Below are positions 12,681 to 22,850 of a DNA stretch of 64,000 nt, piece after piece. Numbering within the stretch: the stretch's first letter is position 1; the number at the start of each line of letters is the position of its first letter. A program made the translations under genes and the position numbers. The notes under the pieces were generated by a model, which saw only the letters and a list, made by a program, of their open reading frames with translations, had not been told where the DNA came from and made no database searches. Origin of the DNA: Psilocybe azurescens (taxonomy: Eukaryota; Basidiomycota; Agaricomycetes; Agaricales; Agrocybaceae); NCBI GenBank assembly GCA_023853785.1, contig JAJIRX010000221.1, positions 186,001 through 250,000 of the forward strand. The letters are read 5' to 3'.

Positions 12681-12960
12681 TCACTCCAATTTCTTTTCGG
12701 TTGAAGATGTGGTGGCTAGTGATGAACTTGCTGATTGAGCCTTCTCTCGAGCCCATTTCGCTTCATAAGCTGCCTCTTTCTCGGCACTGTGTTTAGGACA
12801 CGTCAATAAGCGAAAAAGGTATTTAAAGAAGATAGATTACATATATTGTCGATTTCCCGGGGGGAGGCGTGGGCGTGGTCTATCCGCTAGATCGATTTTT
12901 CTGAATACCCAAAGCATCGTTAAAGTTATTCATTATGGTAGGAATGTGAACCAGAAGACG
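12681..12960 (-). CDS. Small unknown gene, at least two exons
   Basis: The last exon reads AEKEAAYEAKWAREKAQSAS and ends in a Ser/Thr-rich tail and a TGA at 12681. It is preceded by a clean acceptor (AACACAG). The upstream exon is rich in Pro (TTPTPPPGKST) or may begin at an ATG near 12931. Exact splicing is not settled because the ATG frame meets a TAG. The charged Ala/Lys/Glu helix suggests a small soluble or mitochondrial protein, but no family is recognised. A degraded inverted copy lies at 9720-9985, and partial conservation of the coding block supports a real gene. Confidence 0.4.
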
Positions 12961-12973
12961 TACCCCATATTTC

Positions 12974-13708
12974 TCAGCACCTCCCTACGAAGCTTGAAAT
13001 GATGCAGTCTAGAATATGCAGTTTCCTTCCCCGGAGGATTTCTTCAAACTGCAGTTGATTTTCAGGCTTGAGAGAGCGTTTCAGTTCCTCCGACTCTGGT
13101 TCCAACTCGCCATTTGGCAACACTAAAGGGGTATTCCGAAGAGTGTACAACGCCATATAATTTATCCAGACTTCGAATATAGAGGTGACGGGTTCCGTCA
13201 CAAGCCCTGAGTTTGGATCAAGACGAGTTTCGATTGTGGAATCTAAGAATGCTGCCCTCGTGGGGAACCTTATGTTGTCAGGAAAGGGAGGAAGAGGAAC
13301 AGATCGACTATAGTCGCTCACGACGAGATTGAATTCGAACTCAGGGTGAATAAGGACTGTTTCAGGGTGACAAGTGTCCGTTTCCACAAGATCCAGGAAA
13401 GTTGAATTGGGATACGACCTCGTTTGATGAGGGTCACAACTTCTATGGTTGCTGAGATGGGGATGAATACCCGTGAAGATTCGGTACGGAAGGGCACTGG
13501 TAATTGCAGAAACTGCTCTAGGTACGTCTTCATTTGCGACGACGATATTCAAGGCAAAAAGTCCAGTCGGTACCCAGTGAACAAAGGCTAGCGCATCTTC
13601 TCCATGAATCAAACATGGGATGGCAACCTCAGATAAGACGCGTGCGGCCCCGAGTCTTCCTTCCAGCTCGTCTAGCTCATAAGGGCATTCATCGTAGAAG
13701 TGAAGCAT
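12974..13708 (-). CDS. Unknown protein, intact single-exon frame
   Basis: The frame is continuous for about 245 residues from ATG 13708. It could reach further upstream through an acceptor-like CCAACAG. It starts MLHFYDECPYELDELEGRLG and has a hydrophobic core, ALAFVHWVPTGLFALNIVV, followed by DVPRAVSAITSAL. The middle is Pro- and charge-rich, and the C-terminal part holds WINYMALYTLRNTP. There is no signal peptide and no convincing membrane helix set. No family is recognised. A broken relative of its HWVP...AIT segment lies at about 3700-3827, so it belongs to a small gene family in this genome. Confidence 0.6.
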   Translation of the reverse strand: MLHFYDECPYELDELEGRLGAARVLSEVAIPCLIHGEDALAFVHWVPTGLFALNIVVANEDVPRAVSAITSALPYRIFTGIHPHLSNHRSCDPHQTRSYPNSTFLDLVETDTCHPETVLIHPEFEFNLVVSDYSRSVPLPPFPDNIRFPTRAAFLDSTIETRLDPNSGLVTEPVTSIFEVWINYMALYTLRNTPLVLPNGELEPESEELKRSLKPENQLQFEEILRGRKLHILDCIISSFVGRC

Positions 13709-13950
13709 TATGGCTGTTGGAAAATGTGGGTAAAACAAGGCGGCGTCGCAGCAACCTTTTATTGTTATCGATATTATATCCGGGCCGGGTTGTAATAGAT
13801 CACGTGTGTTATTGACGGGATTGATCAACGTAATAAATCGGAGTAAGTATTAAAAATAGCGTTAATTCCTCCTAAGCCTCCCTTTTCTCTGGACCTGTTA
13901 TGGGCACGGTCGGAACATTTGCAGAAGAGGGGAAATCAAGCAAGCGGAGC

Positions 13951-13975
13951 GGGGGGGGGGGGGGGGGGGGGGGGG
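13951..13975 (+). repeat. Poly(G) run of 25 bases
   Basis: This uninterrupted G tract is flanked by GCGGAGC and AGCGC. Such a run can form a G-quadruplex and is hard to sequence, so the true length may differ. No gene overlaps it; the Pro-rich reading frame across it on the minus strand is low-complexity. Confidence 0.95.
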
Positions 13976-15228
13976 AGCGCATTGATTAGACGAAGAGTCA
14001 AACTACGTACAGGATTAGTTAAGTAAGAACAGAAAGAACAATATGTATCATTCAAGGGAGCAGGAGTCCGAGAGGTAACAAGATAATGAGAAGGGAATGA
14101 CGCTGGAAACAAAAGAGGAGGATGCAAGGAAAGGATAGTCCGAAGTATGGTATGTACGAGAACAATGATGAACAAGGAGAAAGGGGAGAAGGTGAAGGTG
14201 ACAAGTAAACACGAAAGGTATGGGTGAGGGAGGGATGATCGATGAAGGATGAGAGATATGAAGTTATGAACGAAGAGGACAAGAGAGAAGGAACAAGACG
14301 AAAACGGCGTCACGAGGTCATGCATGGCGTTGACCGTGACAGTACCATCCCCGCCCCATGTTAACTCCATCATGATGTCCCAATAGTACGTTGCCCCCGT
14401 GTGCTATCGTCACATTCAATGGATCAATCGATTACAAACTGGCCATAAGAGTGGAAAGCTGAAGAGTGGCAATTGGATCCAGACAATTCCTTCTCACGAA
14501 ACCCGATATTCCAAGCGGACACCGATTAAATCTAGCTGCCTTGACATGAATCAAGACAGACAAGCACGGCTCACTCGCATTTTTTCCTTTTACGTGATAA
14601 GGCAAGCCATTTCAGTGGGAGAAATGGAGGAGTAAAAAACATACGGCGACCCATTTATGTGATAGTAATGGGTGATAAGAGACGAGTCATCCCAGGACAA
14701 TTTTAATCTTATAGACCATATGATCTCACTCTCACAAAGATCGGAATCTAAATTGCGAAACCATGTTACTAATTCCTATTTATCGTCTAGATCGAATAAA
14801 AATATGTCACTACTTATAATTCATATAAAACTTTCTATCACTGCTTTACAGGAAGGGATTGTGAATTTGTGATTGAATGCTACGGTATTCTCGCACGATA
14901 ATGAAAAGTTGGAGAACATCAGGGCTGACAAATTTCTGTGGCTGACTCGGATTCCTTCAGAGAACATGCGTAGACATGCGTGCATAAGTGGGACGAGGGT
15001 GGTCGGTCTTGAGTAGTTTTAAATCCCAGTTTTGACACGACTTCAAAACCAGGATTTGGGGGTAAAGCGCCCCTCGAGACGCTTTTGCGACGGTTTTGGA
15101 AATGGTTTTAGACAGTCTTCGGCGGTCCTTGACATTCTGTTTCTGCAAGTGCGTCTTTCTCTTCATATGGTGCTCGATTATGATCTTACAGAGGATATCT
15201 ATATATTTTATAGATTGTAATACACGTT
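13976..15228. other. Intergenic, no gene seen
   Basis: The left part is purine-rich on the plus strand (AG-rich, giving spurious Ser/Leu/Pro frames on minus). The right part is AT-rich. Nothing supports a gene or an RNA. Confidence 0.5.
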
Positions 15229-18200
15229 TCATTTTCCTATATGAATGAAAGGAACCCATCGGCGGAACGGAACCTCCTGCGACCGCAACTCCTTGACGGC
15301 AATATGAAGAGCATAAGCAGACTTTGTCACATCAGGTTCAAGGGCCTGTTTCCCACCAGAACCTCGAAAAAGTTCTCGATAGAATGCATCAGCGATAGTC
15401 GGTCCATCTTGGTCCATCATTTCCCTAGCCCAATGCTATTAGGATGTATGTTGAAGAGAAGAATGCAAGAAAAAGCGCACCACATCGTAGCGACAACCCG
15501 CCGAAATCCAGAAAAGATCAAACTTGCTGCTAGGCTCATTGCTTCATCCGGTAAAGTCACATCACCCATGGCAGTCTCACAAGCGCAGAGGAAGGCCAGC
15601 GATCCATTCGGCATCTTTTCCTTCATAATCCTCGAGATTCGGAGTAGCCCGTCGTCGAGCTTAAGTCCGCTGTTGAGCGGTTTGAATGGATCTTGCGTTC
15701 CATGGCATGCAAAGTGAACAATAGACACATCTGAAAGACGGGAGGCGACATCTTCAACCCGAGCAGGTGATCCAGGAATACCCAATTCGATAATGGCGTC
15801 TCTAGATACATGTCGTCGAATTTTATTCAACTCGTCTTCTGTAGAACGCAGTTCTTGAGATTGAATCACGGCCATCATTTGGAATGTCTGGATGGTTTCT
15901 GGTGCTGTTGGCTCGGCGAGAAGCATTCCTATGGTTGGAGTGTATGAAGAAACGAAGTAATCTTGGGCGCAATCGATAGCTAGGTTGCCGTCATAGCTCC
16001 CCGCAGCATGGATGGGAAGGAAAGTGAAATAGCCAGTTGGGCACCATTGCAGGATAGGCATTTCGTCCGATTTCTGCAACAGTTTATCAGTAACTATATC
16101 ATTTGCAGAATAATATTGACTGACCTTGATATTGAGGCAATCGATGATTGGTTTCACTAGTTCATCCCACAGCATTTTCAGAACGAATCTAAAGATGCCA
16201 TCCGAATGTTCACTATCATTCTGAAAACTTATGCCTCGCTGTTCTCCCAGAAGCTTAATGATCGTGTCTCCGGTTTGATCAATGAACGATCGTGATATTG
16301 GTAACTGAGAGACAGCCATCCGAATATTATCAACGAGAATTCGCAAGATAGGAGTGCGTAAGTTTAGAAGGGGAATGTGATGAATGATTGTCGATGTCAT
16401 GACGAGGCAGTGACTTTCATTGTCATTTGCAATGAGCATGACAACTGGGTGTTTGGATGCAGCAGATTTGAGCAAGGAAAAACGGCGCGGACGTAAAAAT
16501 CCTCAAATCCACTCAATTCCCTGACCTTTACAATATTTGTTTCCCATTCTTCATTAAGGAGATTGAGCCGGGAAGTCTCTTGCTCTACAAGTAACTTTTT
16601 GTGGTTGTCCATAATGCGAGCAGAGACATCGCGATGAGACCCAATCTCCAGCTCATTCGCAATGTCCTGTAGCTTATCTGCCAATTCTGGACCGTTTGGT
16701 GATGCACCCTTGCGGAGTTGATCAAAGGGAGAGCGAAGAGATAGGACCTGTGACCAGAAGATATTTCGACCTGCTTCCAGAAATTCTATGGCTTTGTACG
16801 AATTTCCAGAGAGAATGGCGCATCGAGCTGCATCACGAGCTAAGCCGTCACTGCCTTGAGTCAAGGATTTCTGTCGCGATGCTACATCCAAACTCAGCGC
16901 AGCCACTTGTGGCAAAACCTGTAGGGCGGCTTCATAAGCGTGAATTGCAGAATTATGTCGCGTTTGATCTGCATAATGTATCCAGGTCTTTGCATAGTAG
17001 AGACGACTAGATGGATGTTGGAAAGGGTATTGTGTAGCAGTGGAGAATAAAGACATTGCTTCATCGAGATCACATTGTTCACTTCCTCGCTCAGATCTGA
17101 CTGATAGTGCAGCAGCAAGATTATGAAGTGAATGGGATCGATTGGGATGGGGAGAAGGTCGGAGCGCCAGAGCTTGTCGGAGGAGAGAAATGGCTTCGTT
17201 AATATCACTTTGCTGACCTCCTTCCTTAAATTGTGTCTGCAGTGCACCAGCAAGATTGTTTAGGGACTTGGACCGCTCGGGATGGGGGCAAGTCGGAGCT
17301 CCAGGGCTTGCCTGTGGAAATAAATGGCCTCATTGAGATCACTTGGATGAGCATTCTGCTGAAATCGTGTCTGCAGTGCACGAGCAAGATTATCGAGTGA
17401 CTTGGATCGATTGGGATGGGGAGGAAGCTGGAGCTCTAGAGCTTGCTTGTGAAGAGAAATCGCTTTGTCGAGATCACTTGCCTCTCTTCCTTGCTCAAAT
17501 CGACTGAACAGTGTAATCGCAAGATTATTGAGCGACATAGATCGATCGGAATGAGGAGGAGGTCGGAGATCCAGAGCTTGTCTGTGGAGTTCAATAGCTT
17601 CCTCAAGATCACTTCCCTGGCCACTGTGCTCAAATCGTGTATGCAGCGCACCAGCAAGATTATTGAGCGACATGGATCGATTGGGATGGGGCGGAAGCCG
17701 TAGCTCCAAAGCTTGCCTATGGAGAGAAATTGCTTGGTCGATATCACTTTGTTGACCTCCTTGTTCAAATCGTGTTTGCAGAGACACAGCAAGACTATTG
17801 AGTGACGTGGATCGACCGGGATGGGGTGGAGGTTGGAGCGCCAGAGCTTCTGTGTTGAGAGAAATGGCTTCGTCAAGATCACTTTTCTGACCTCCTTGCT
17901 CAAACCGTGTGTGCAGTGCAGCAGCAAGATTACAGAGCGAGCCGGATTGATTGGGATGAAGTGGAAGGAAGAGCTTGAGAGCTTGTCTGTGAAGAGAAAT
18001 GGCTTCATCGAGATCGCTTGCCTCTCCTCCTTGCTCAAATCGACTGAACAGCGTAATAGCAAGATTATTGAGCGACGTAGGTCGATCGGGGTGGGGAGGA
18101 GGTCGGAGATCCAGAGCTTGCCTGTGGAGCTCAATAGCTTCATCGAGGTCGCTCGCCTCTCCTCCTTGCCCAAATCGACTGAACAATGTAATAGCAAGAT

Positions 18201-19370
18201 TGTTGACAACAACAACGTAGTTCCCACTTCCGTGACAGAGTTTTTCCATTACTTCACGGAAAAGTGTCGCTGCGGTATTCAAGGCACCCATGTCACCCGA
18301 TATGGTGAACTGTTCATAAAGTTTGCTGGCGAACTCAAACTGTTGTTGTGTATCTGTGGCAGGGTCTTTGATGGTCCCAATTCCTAGATAATACAATGCT
18401 GCTTGAAGATCGGTAATATCGCCTGTTAAATCGAATCGTTCCTCCAACAACCCGCAAAGTCGGTTCTGGGAGTTCATTTTCAATTGCTGCCCATCTTGTT
18501 CGGTCCAACATTTTATGGCATCTTGTAGATTGGAAATCGCGTTGTTCAAATCACTGATATCCGTATTATAGGAATGGTTAAAGCGGGCATATAATCCATC
18601 GACAAGACCATTCAATGCCAGAAACGTAGTAGTAGGTGCCAATGAAAGATGCGGAAGCGATTTTTGAATGAGGAAAATGACACTGTTTAGAACATCAAGG
18701 GAAGTCGACTTTCGGAAGTCTGTCAACATTCCCTTCGCTAATTCCAATGTATTTTTTATATCAGTCTCGGCGACATGTCGTATGGCGGTAGTATTAGTCT
18801 GCATCTTTTCTCAGTTAATATATCATTTGTGCACGAGGAACACACTTACACCGTGGCTTGTGCTTTGGCCCTGATTCAAAATATTGACAATATTGTAGCG
18901 AAGAGTCGAAGATTCTCTTAGGTCGTCTATCTGATTGGTGTACATGAATCTGACACTCAATGCGGACGCAAGATATCTCATGGCATCAGTGCGGAGTGGA
19001 TGCGTCGTTGGACTGCGTTCAAAAACTCGACGACACAGGAAAATTGCGTTGTCAAGGTTCGAAATTGATAACCGTGCCTTGCATTCTGCCATGAGCGAGA
19101 TGGCAAGATTGATGTTTTCGGACGCTTCTTCATCGTTAATTAAGTCCTGTATTATACGGCATCACGACCTTGGAAAGCGAGACAACTTCGATTTACTTAC
19201 ATCTGTAGCAGTCGCGTTACCATCAACGCCTGCAGTGCATCCAACCGGTCCTGTATTCTTGACCTGCTCTTCATTAGAACACAATACATTGAATGTTATA
19301 AAAGACATACTAAACATTGAGGGCTCTCGTGTGTACTTATTTCTGCATCGTCTGTTACTCCGCCTGACAT
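15229..19370 (-). CDS. TPR-CHAT protein (caspase-like CHAT domain after a TPR array)
   Basis: The gene starts at ATG 19370 with short exons (MSGGVTDDAEIS...), then DLINDEEASENINLAISLMA and a long TPR body. Eight near-identical 45-residue TPR units run from about 18155 to 17075. A helical region follows (DGLARDAARCAILSGNSYKA...), and then the CHAT domain. This holds PIHAAGSY, VHFACHGTQ (catalytic His), FLCACETAMGD (catalytic Cys), RRVVATMW and, after an intron, DQDGPTIADAFYREL and RRWVPFIHIG at the C-terminus. The His-Cys dyad is intact, so a cysteine protease activity is plausible. Bacterial TPR-CHAT proteins are proteases in immune systems; the fungal role is unknown. Two single-base deficits break the frame: the G run at 17284-17288 and the A run at 16495-16499. 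Adding one base to each restores family sequence on both sides, which points to consensus error rather than decay. Confidence 0.82.
17075..18155 (-). repeat. 135-bp coding tandem repeats (8 TPR units)
   Basis: Each unit encodes SDLDEAI-LHRQAL-LRPPPHP followed by a SLNNLA---TRFEQGG half. Units 1 and 5 share variant residues (ELHRQALDLRPPPH, NNLAITLFSRFEQG) that the neighbours lack, as expected after unequal exchange or gene conversion within the array. Confidence 0.85.
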
Positions 19371-21445
19371 CTATATGAATATATTAACAACCATCAAAGT
19401 GATTTTGTTCAATTCACGACACGAACGTGAATTTCAACAATCTGAGATCCTGGTTCTTGGATGGAAGGGATATCTGATTTGCAAGAAGGGGGGTCGGGGG
19501 GCTTATGCATCTCCTGCGACGGTTCCCTTATTTGCAAGCTGGATGCATGAGTGGAGTTGGGGAGGTTGTGAGTCTCCTGCGATAGCTCCTCGATTCGCCA
19601 GCCGGGTTTTGGAGCAGCGCTGAAACATCCAGAGATACGTCTGAAGAAAGCAAAAACTTCATGATGCAGTCTTGTGCCAATTAAAATGGATAGGTCTGCT
19701 TGTTGACGTTGGCGGGTAGATTACCCCGGGCTTTGAGTGGAGGGAATTTAGGGACTAGAATGCTTGTCAAATGAAGAAGGGGCGTACTGGAAGTCTGCCG
19801 GGTTGAAGGTCGTATGCAGTGGCTATTACAAGAGATTGCACGCGGGATACAGCCTTCAAGCTGTAACGAAACCAATTCCCCTAACCCTGATATTAGGGCA
19901 TGATACGAACGAGGCAGACCCTCCTGGAATCCACCAATAGGGTTTGTATATTAAATATGGCGGTGTTGCTATAATCTTAAGGTCGATAGTGAGGAAGACG
20001 AGTGCATTACTGTTGAACCACTCAACATCCATAACCCCGTCGTGGCAGTGCTGGCGTACCGTGCCGGGCCGAGTCCCAACCCACTTACACACCTTGTATG
20101 TGGTAGACACATCTCATAGCATTTCCACCGCATCTGACATGCCCGCACCCCAGCACAAGTTCCTCCTTCTCGGAGTCCACCACCGTACGGGTGGATCCCA
20201 AGCTATGGATTCAGGCAGGTTACGAGTTCAATTTTGGCTTATATCTGGGTTTTGTGGCGGCTCAAATCCATTGGTTAGGAGAATGGATACATATGTGGTG
20301 ATGAGGGGCATGCGTTATGAGAGTTCGAGACGACGGCGGCACTGGCGTTATCCGGCGCTTGATGACCCTTGGCCCTCTTTCTCTGCGGAGGATCTCAACC
20401 GGAAGCTGTGCAAAGTCCCTTCAGCCAGATATTTTTATCGACCCATTAGCAAGATGCTGCGCTCTTTGCTGCAAAGATTCGATTTGGAAACGTGAACAGG
20501 GTTTATGTAGAACGGTATGTTGGATTGTATTCCTCTCTCGTCTGTTCATATTCTCGGCATACAGTTCGACACCTGCCAAAGGTTAGGGGCGAAGCCGCGC
20601 AGTGGGCGACAAATTACGATGTGATCCAGAGGAAGGAGAAATGGCACGGCGATGGAAAAGAGCAAATAAAGAAGTGTCGTCGCGATTGCTCAAGCGAGCC
20701 CCTCGTATGGCTAAGCAAAGTCAGGAATGTAAGTGGAGGGACTTTAATTATTGGCGGCCCGTCTCAGACACGTTGAGTCATGAAGTTTAGGGCGGGTTAA
20801 GTTCGTGGAACGTGACTAAACGTGCCTTCGCAATGCTCGTGCCTCGTGGTTTTAACTTTTCCTCCTGCTTCACTTTGGCTAACCCTGGACTCTAGGCAAC
20901 CCCCATTTTGCACATATATCAACAAAACTTCAGGAAGAAAATTTTCATTCAGTAAAGTCACAAATTGTTTTTGTATTTCTGGGTAAAACAACCAAAAAAC
21001 AATCATGCACTGCTTCGATATGGGACTCTCTGGAGATGGGATAAACTATTGACCGATCGAAAGGATTCCTTCGGTAAAGGATGACCGAAGGGATAAATGA
21101 GACAAGTACAAACTACTAGAGTGAATGCCGCCGCTGGCGCTCACGCCTGCTTGGCAAATAGAACATTACAGAAAGTTCGTTTGGGGCTTTGCCCTTGCAT
21201 TATCCGATTTGGGTAATCGGACTACACGAGATGATGAAAGGTTTTCAATATTCGATTTCGTAGACAAAGACAAATGTTGAGTGGTTGTAAAGACTTTTAC
21301 TAAATTTGTGAATGTATATAGGCTGTGAATACGCCATCAAGTACAATTCTGAACACTAGGATATAACTCGAGTATTGATAAGAATTTATTTAGCTTTACA
21401 ACAGCAAAAAGTTAGTTATTTGCAAAAGAAATTGAACAGTTTACA
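19371..21445. other. Region without a supported gene
   Basis: Open frames at 19944-20495 (plus) and 19856-20110 (minus) overlap each other and show no recognisable family, splice pattern or composition bias. A GC-rich stretch near 21125-21155 (GCCGCCGCTGGCGCTCACGC) could belong to the left end of the Helitron, but no terminal motif could be fixed. Confidence 0.4.
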
Positions 21446-21451
21446 TACCTT

Positions 21452-22575
21452 TCAGGACATGTTGGCACGCTTGGTCGGCGATACATCCCCTGGGTCACGT
21501 CGTGCAGTCTTGCGCTTCTTAGGAGACATGCCTTGCGAAGCAGGATTTACCAGAATACGAATTGATTGGACATCTGCTACAAAACAGTTTGTGGCTGATG
21601 TTTGGTCATTGGAACCATTCTCGATGAACCAATGGTTCAATGTGAAGGTGACCCGGGCAATCGCTCCAGCAAGGGCAGTCTTGCAACTGTTCGGGGCAAT
21701 AAGTTCCCCATTAAGATCGTAAGCGGGGAGAGGAACAGGTCGGTGGGTGGACGCCAGTTTGTCACGTTCATGTTCAGCTTCTGAGTGGACAACCGGCCAG
21801 TTTGACATGGTCCAAGTATCTGTGCATATATTTGATTCGGCACTGATCATAAAAATTGATCATATGATAAGGACATACCGTCGGAATCGGAGGCAGTATC
21901 GGATCCACTATCAGTGGATTTGAGTTCCTATAGAAAAAAATCAGTATATAGTTTTTCAAGGAGAATTAAATAGATTATACTTGAAAACAATGTGTCGGAA
22001 CCGAAGAGCATTCCCCCAGTCTTTGATGCAACTAAGAAACCAGTGGATTTAGCGCCGCCGAGAGCAACTTCCTCCATGAGCATCTTCGCGTTTTGGACTG
22101 CAGCCGAAAAGTCCTGTGAAAGGAAATCTTTGGAGGGTCCTTTACCTTGGAAGGACAATTTCAAGTCTTCAAACTTCTTGGTGACCTTGGTGGGACCCTT
22201 CCAGTAGCCGCGAGGGAGTCAGCCAGCAATCGTCGATGTCGATGAAGACGATGGCAGAGAGAACAGCTGGTTCGAGAAGAGTATTTGCATCAATCTCAGA
22301 GGTGACATCTGTAGCATTCCCAGAGCTGGCTTCAGCAGCTGCACGTGCTTCCTGGGCTTTGTTGACAGCGGTTGCTGATTCCTTTGTAACCAGTCGGTTT
22401 CCCGCTGACCAACACGCTTCCACACAACTTGGTTTTTGAAGGCTTTGGCTGGATCTGCAAGGTAAAAGGAAGAAGTATCAGCGTGCATGAGCCTTTCACG
22501 GGCCTGCATGAGGTGTCGTGTCACAGGGTCAGTGGAGGTTCCGTCGATAGTTGGTTGAGAGTTTAAGTTAGTCAT
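21452..22575 (-). CDS. Unknown gene, divergent partner of the Helitron Rep gene (frame broken)
   Basis: The gene starts MTNLNSQPTIDGTSTDPVTR. Pieces in changing frames then read AVNKAQEARAAAEASSGNAT, LSAIVFIDIDDCW, YWKGPTKVTKKFEDLKLSFQ, GGAKSTGFLVASKTGGMLFG and, after an intron, ERDKLASTHRPVPLPAYDLN, GAIARVTFTLNHWFIE, FVADVQSIRILVNP and a Lys/Arg/Pro-rich tail SPKKRKTARRDPGDVSP. The last 130 residues have an alternating beta-strand character, and the basic tail looks like a nuclear signal. By position, some 275 bp from the Rep start and divergent, it may travel with the Helitron. Helitrons of other organisms carry single-strand-DNA-binding accessory genes; that role here is only a guess. Confidence 0.45.
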
Positions 22576-22850
22576 TGTGAGATACAAAAAAACGTGTGGA
22601 TTGTAGAACAGAATTGAAATGTGTACCGTATAAATATGTGTATTTTGAATGGTAGAATGTCATGGAAATTTGCAGAAAAACAAGCTATGATGCTGGTATG
22701 ATGAAAGGCAATACGATGGTGGCTGAATTCAATGTATTGCGGAAGAAGGGGCAATCTAAGACTTTTGGGGTAAGAGCAATTGGTGGCTCGTTCCTGACAT
22801 GGTTTGGGTGAATAAACACTGTGGAATTTCAGTATTATTTCAGTATTGTT

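Larger units (their letters stand above)
11655..12965. repeat. Right arm of the imperfect inverted duplication
   Basis: This is the counterpart of 9690-10520 (see there). It contains the EMC8 3' copy, its downstream flank and the small unknown gene, in mirror order. The part between about 12030 and 12600 has no match in the left arm and looks like a later insertion or a deletion from the left. Confidence 0.7.

Noticed and set aside
13936..14373. A Pro/Ser/Leu-rich minus-strand frame across the poly(G) run
   Set aside because: Low-complexity translation of a purine-rich plus strand, with no start context, splice sites or domain.
19944..20495. A 183-residue plus-strand frame
   Set aside because: Overlaps an opposing frame, and its Arg/Ser-rich composition and lack of any motif suggest chance or relic DNA.
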